Source of the DNA: an uncultured Clostridia bacterium
GTDB lineage: Bacteria > Bacillota > Clostridia > Oscillospirales > CAG-272
Assembly: GCA_937894775.1 (NCBI GenBank)
Contig: CALAXC010000360.1
Span: 1 to 5,776, forward strand
DNA length: 5,776 bases
Direction of reading: 5' to 3'
Of this stretch, positions 4,532 through 5,776 are shown piece by piece. The position numbers and the translations under genes were made by a program. The first letter of the stretch is position 1, and each line of letters begins with the position of its first letter. A model generated the notes under the pieces. The model did no database searches. It was given only the letters and a program-made list of their open reading frames with translations, and was not told the DNA's origin.

Positions 4532-5443
4532 ATGGAATATATTAAAGTCGCAAAAGCCGCAGAAAAATGGGGGATATCGGCACGTCGTGTTCGTGTTCTC
4601 TGCGCAGAAGGCAAAATCGAAGGAGTAATTCGTAAAGGAAAGCTCTATATGATTCCCGAAAACGCAAAAAAACCTATGGATGGAAGATGCGGAAGAACAG
4701 GTATTTTGCTTGAAATTGAAAAAAAGCGAGAACGCCTTGCTGAGATGCGTCCATTAACTCCTGCGGAAGTCGAAAGATTGGCACAGGAGTTTATGATTGA
4801 CTTCACCTATAACTCTAACGCCATTGAGGGCAATACTCTTACTTTGAAGGAAACAGCGCTGGCTCTTGAAGGTATGACCATTGACCAAAAACCGCTGAAA
4901 GATCATCTTGAGGCTGTTGGACACCGAGATGCATTCCTTTACGTGCAAGAGATTGCAAAAAATAACGTTGAACTGTCAGAATATGTGATTAAAAACATTC
5001 ACGCATTAGTGTTGATGAACCGTCCTGAAGATAAGGGTCAATATCGCCGTATCCCTGTTCGTATTATGGGAGCTTACACCGAGCCGGTTCAGCCCTATTT
5101 GATTGAGCCCAAGATGACCGAATTGCTTGCCGCTAATGAGGAACGTAAAATCGAAATGACGACGGTTGAGCGAATTGCTCGTTTTCATCTTGAATTTGAG
5201 GGTATCCACCCATTTGTAGACGGCAACGGACGAACGGGTCGTTTGATTCTCAATCTTGAGCTTATCCGTAACGGATTTCCGCCTATCAACGTCAAGTTTA
5301 CAGACCGCAAACGTTATTACGATGCCTTTGATGCATTCTACCGTGACGGAGATGCAGGCGCTATGATAGATTTGATTGCAGAGTACGTGGATGCAAGACT
5401 TGATGAGTATTTGATCGTGTTAGGAAATGGCACGAAAGATTAA
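4532..5443 (+). CDS. Class II Fic-domain protein (probable AMP transferase) with N-terminal DNA-binding domain
   Basis: The product has 303 residues from ATG 4532, preceded by GGAGGT at 4519-4524. The in-frame ATG at 4517 overlaps that site and would add five residues. Residues 1-48 form a winged-helix/MerR-like DNA-binding domain (VAKAAEKWGISARRVRVLCAEGKI, then a basic hairpin and IPENAKKP). Around 90-105 lies the inhibitory helix motif SNAIEGN with Ser95 and Glu99, placed before the Fic core as in class II proteins. The core motif HPFVDGNGRTGR is complete at 226-237, with catalytic His226. Fic enzymes transfer AMP from ATP to hydroxyl groups of target proteins, and Glu99 would hold the enzyme inactive until it moves. 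No separate antitoxin gene is adjacent. Targets are unknown. The gene has its own promoter with direct repeats, so DNA binding by the protein at its own promoter is possible. It may be element cargo or host DNA. Confidence 0.92.
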   Translation: MEYIKVAKAAEKWGISARRVRVLCAEGKIEGVIRKGKLYMIPENAKKPMDGRCGRTGILLEIEKKRERLAEMRPLTPAEVERLAQEFMIDFTYNSNAIEGNTLTLKETALALEGMTIDQKPLKDHLEAVGHRDAFLYVQEIAKNNVELSEYVIKNIHALVLMNRPEDKGQYRRIPVRIMGAYTEPVQPYLIEPKMTELLAANEERKIEMTTVERIARFHLEFEGIHPFVDGNGRTGRLILNLELIRNGFPPINVKFTDRKRYYDAFDAFYRDGDAGAMIDLIAEYVDARLDEYLIVLGNGTKD

Positions 5444-5477
5444 CAAAATAATGCCATTTGGCACCGTGGCGGGTGCC
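5425..5477. repeat. Two small inverted repeats at the fic 3' end
   Basis: AAATGGCA (5425-5432) pairs perfectly with TGCCATTT (5452-5459) across the stop codon with a 19-base loop. GGCACC (5460-5465) pairs with GGTGCC (5472-5477) directly after it. Neither is followed by a T-tract, so they are not typical terminators for fic. Confidence 0.6.
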
Positions 5478-5504
5478 CCACTTGATACAAGTCGGTATGG
5501 TTTT

Positions 5505-5536
5505 AAAAAGAAAAAGCAGGACTCATGTCCTGCTTT
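5505..5536 (-). terminator. Intrinsic terminator for leftward transcription
   Basis: AAAGCAGGAC (5513-5522) pairs perfectly with GTCCTGCTTT (5527-5536) around TCAT. On the minus strand the stem is followed by TTTTTCTTTTT (complement of 5505-5515), a good U-tract. The plus-strand side has only a short T-run, so it works mainly leftward, though it may also stop fic transcripts. It shares the tract AAAAAGAAAAAG with the terminator at 5706. Confidence 0.85.
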
Positions 5537-5705
5537 CTGTCGTTGGTGAGCCAGAATATTACAAGTCGAATACGGGAATTTCATCGAAGATGAATATACC
5601 TGCACTCGCCACTGGAGAACAAGCTCTCCGATGGCTTCGTTTGGTATGCGAACCCATATTCAAAACGCAAAGCGTTTTGAATGGGTCGAGCCCGACGGGT
5701 CGCAC
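5537..5705 (-). other. Non-coding stretch between two leftward terminators, possible small transcript
   Basis: No credible gene is seen. Frames on both strands cross hairpins and lack ribosome binding sites. Inverted repeats are ATTCAAAACGC (5658-5668) with GCGTTTTGAAT (5672-5682) around AAA, TTCATC (5580-5585) with GATGAA (5589-5594), and GGAGA with TCTCC (within 5614-5629). Read on the minus strand, the segment ends with GGCTCACCA close before the terminator at 5505-5536. The neighbouring tRNA ends GGGTCACCA. The segment is thus enclosed by two minus-strand terminators, which fits a separate small RNA or a degenerate tRNA-related repeat. Confidence 0.4.
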
Positions 5706-5737
5706 AAAAAGAAAAAGACGAACTATAGTTCGTCTTT
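5706..5737 (-). terminator. Intrinsic terminator of the minus-strand tRNA
   Basis: AAAGACGAAC (5714-5723) pairs perfectly with GTTCGTCTTT (5728-5737), and the central TATA extends the palindrome to 24 bases. On the minus strand it is followed by TTTTTCTTTTT. It begins nine bases after the tRNA 3' CCA, as expected for a tRNA transcript end. Confidence 0.9.
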
Positions 5738-5745
5738 GTTCTATT

Positions 5746-5776
5746 TGGTGACCCGTACGGGAATCGAACCCATGTT
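5746..5776 (-). tRNA. tRNA 3' half (partial), possibly tRNA-Glu
   Basis: The minus strand shows a T-arm ATGGG-TTCGATT-CCCGT, the acceptor strand ACGGGTC, discriminator A and an encoded CCA at 5748-5746. The rest, including the anticodon, is beyond the window, so the identity is not visible. From memory, clostridial tRNA-Glu genes often end with GTAACA, a T-arm and ACGGGTCACCA, which fits best. It is followed by a terminator and is transcribed towards the fic gene. Confidence 0.85.

Noticed and set aside
5420..5605. A 61-codon minus-strand open frame
   Set aside because: It crosses the terminator at 5505-5536 and the fic stop region and has no ribosome binding site.
5458..5751. A 97-codon plus-strand open frame after fic
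   Set aside because: It crosses two terminators and enters the antisense of the tRNA, so it is almost surely not translated.

Overview
The window looks like the right-hand end of an integrative, mobilizable or conjugative element of the Tn4451/Tn5397 type, followed by chromosomal DNA of a Clostridia-like Firmicute. Signs for this host group are strong AGGAGG ribosome binding sites, consensus sigma-A promoters (TTGCAA-17-TATAAT and TTGATA-17-TATACT), a relaxase tail / parB / tnpW / tnpX gene set, and a tRNA whose 3' end fits a clostridial tRNA-Glu. The exact species cannot be read from this sequence.

Layout. (1) 3-512: the C-terminal part of a relaxase-like mobilization protein, cut by the window edge. 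(2) 513-1044: 532 bases without a gene, built almost entirely of inverted repeats. Nine successive hairpins lie at 513-803, four of them sharing a TCATTTTGA cap on different but mostly self-complementary arms. They are followed by a duplicated CGGTCTTGACCG palindrome that can form one long stem (828-885), and by a possible compact three-way junction (940-1011). (3) 1045-2526: a tight co-directional cluster of a 97-aa conserved small protein, a ParB-type protein and a TnpW-like small protein. (4) 2532-4275: a sigma-A promoter inside a 43-bp dyad, then a 554-aa large serine recombinase of the TnpX/TndX kind. (5) 4276-4516: a strong hairpin, a T-tract, an AT-rich stretch that probably contains the element's end, and the promoter of the next gene. 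(6) 4532-5443: a 303-aa class II Fic protein with an N-terminal DNA-binding domain. (7) 5444-5776: intergenic DNA with two U-tract terminators for leftward transcription and, at the edge, the 3' end of a minus-strand tRNA.

How the parts work together (inference from families): the serine recombinase excises and integrates the element, the relaxase nicks it for transfer, and ParB with the small proteins probably supports maintenance or regulation. The hairpin block between relaxase and parB operon is the least explained part. It may be a DNA site used in the single-stranded state (oriT or single-strand origin type), a ParB or regulator binding array, or a structured RNA leader. The fic gene lies beyond the recombinase and has its own promoter, so it is either the last cargo gene or host DNA.
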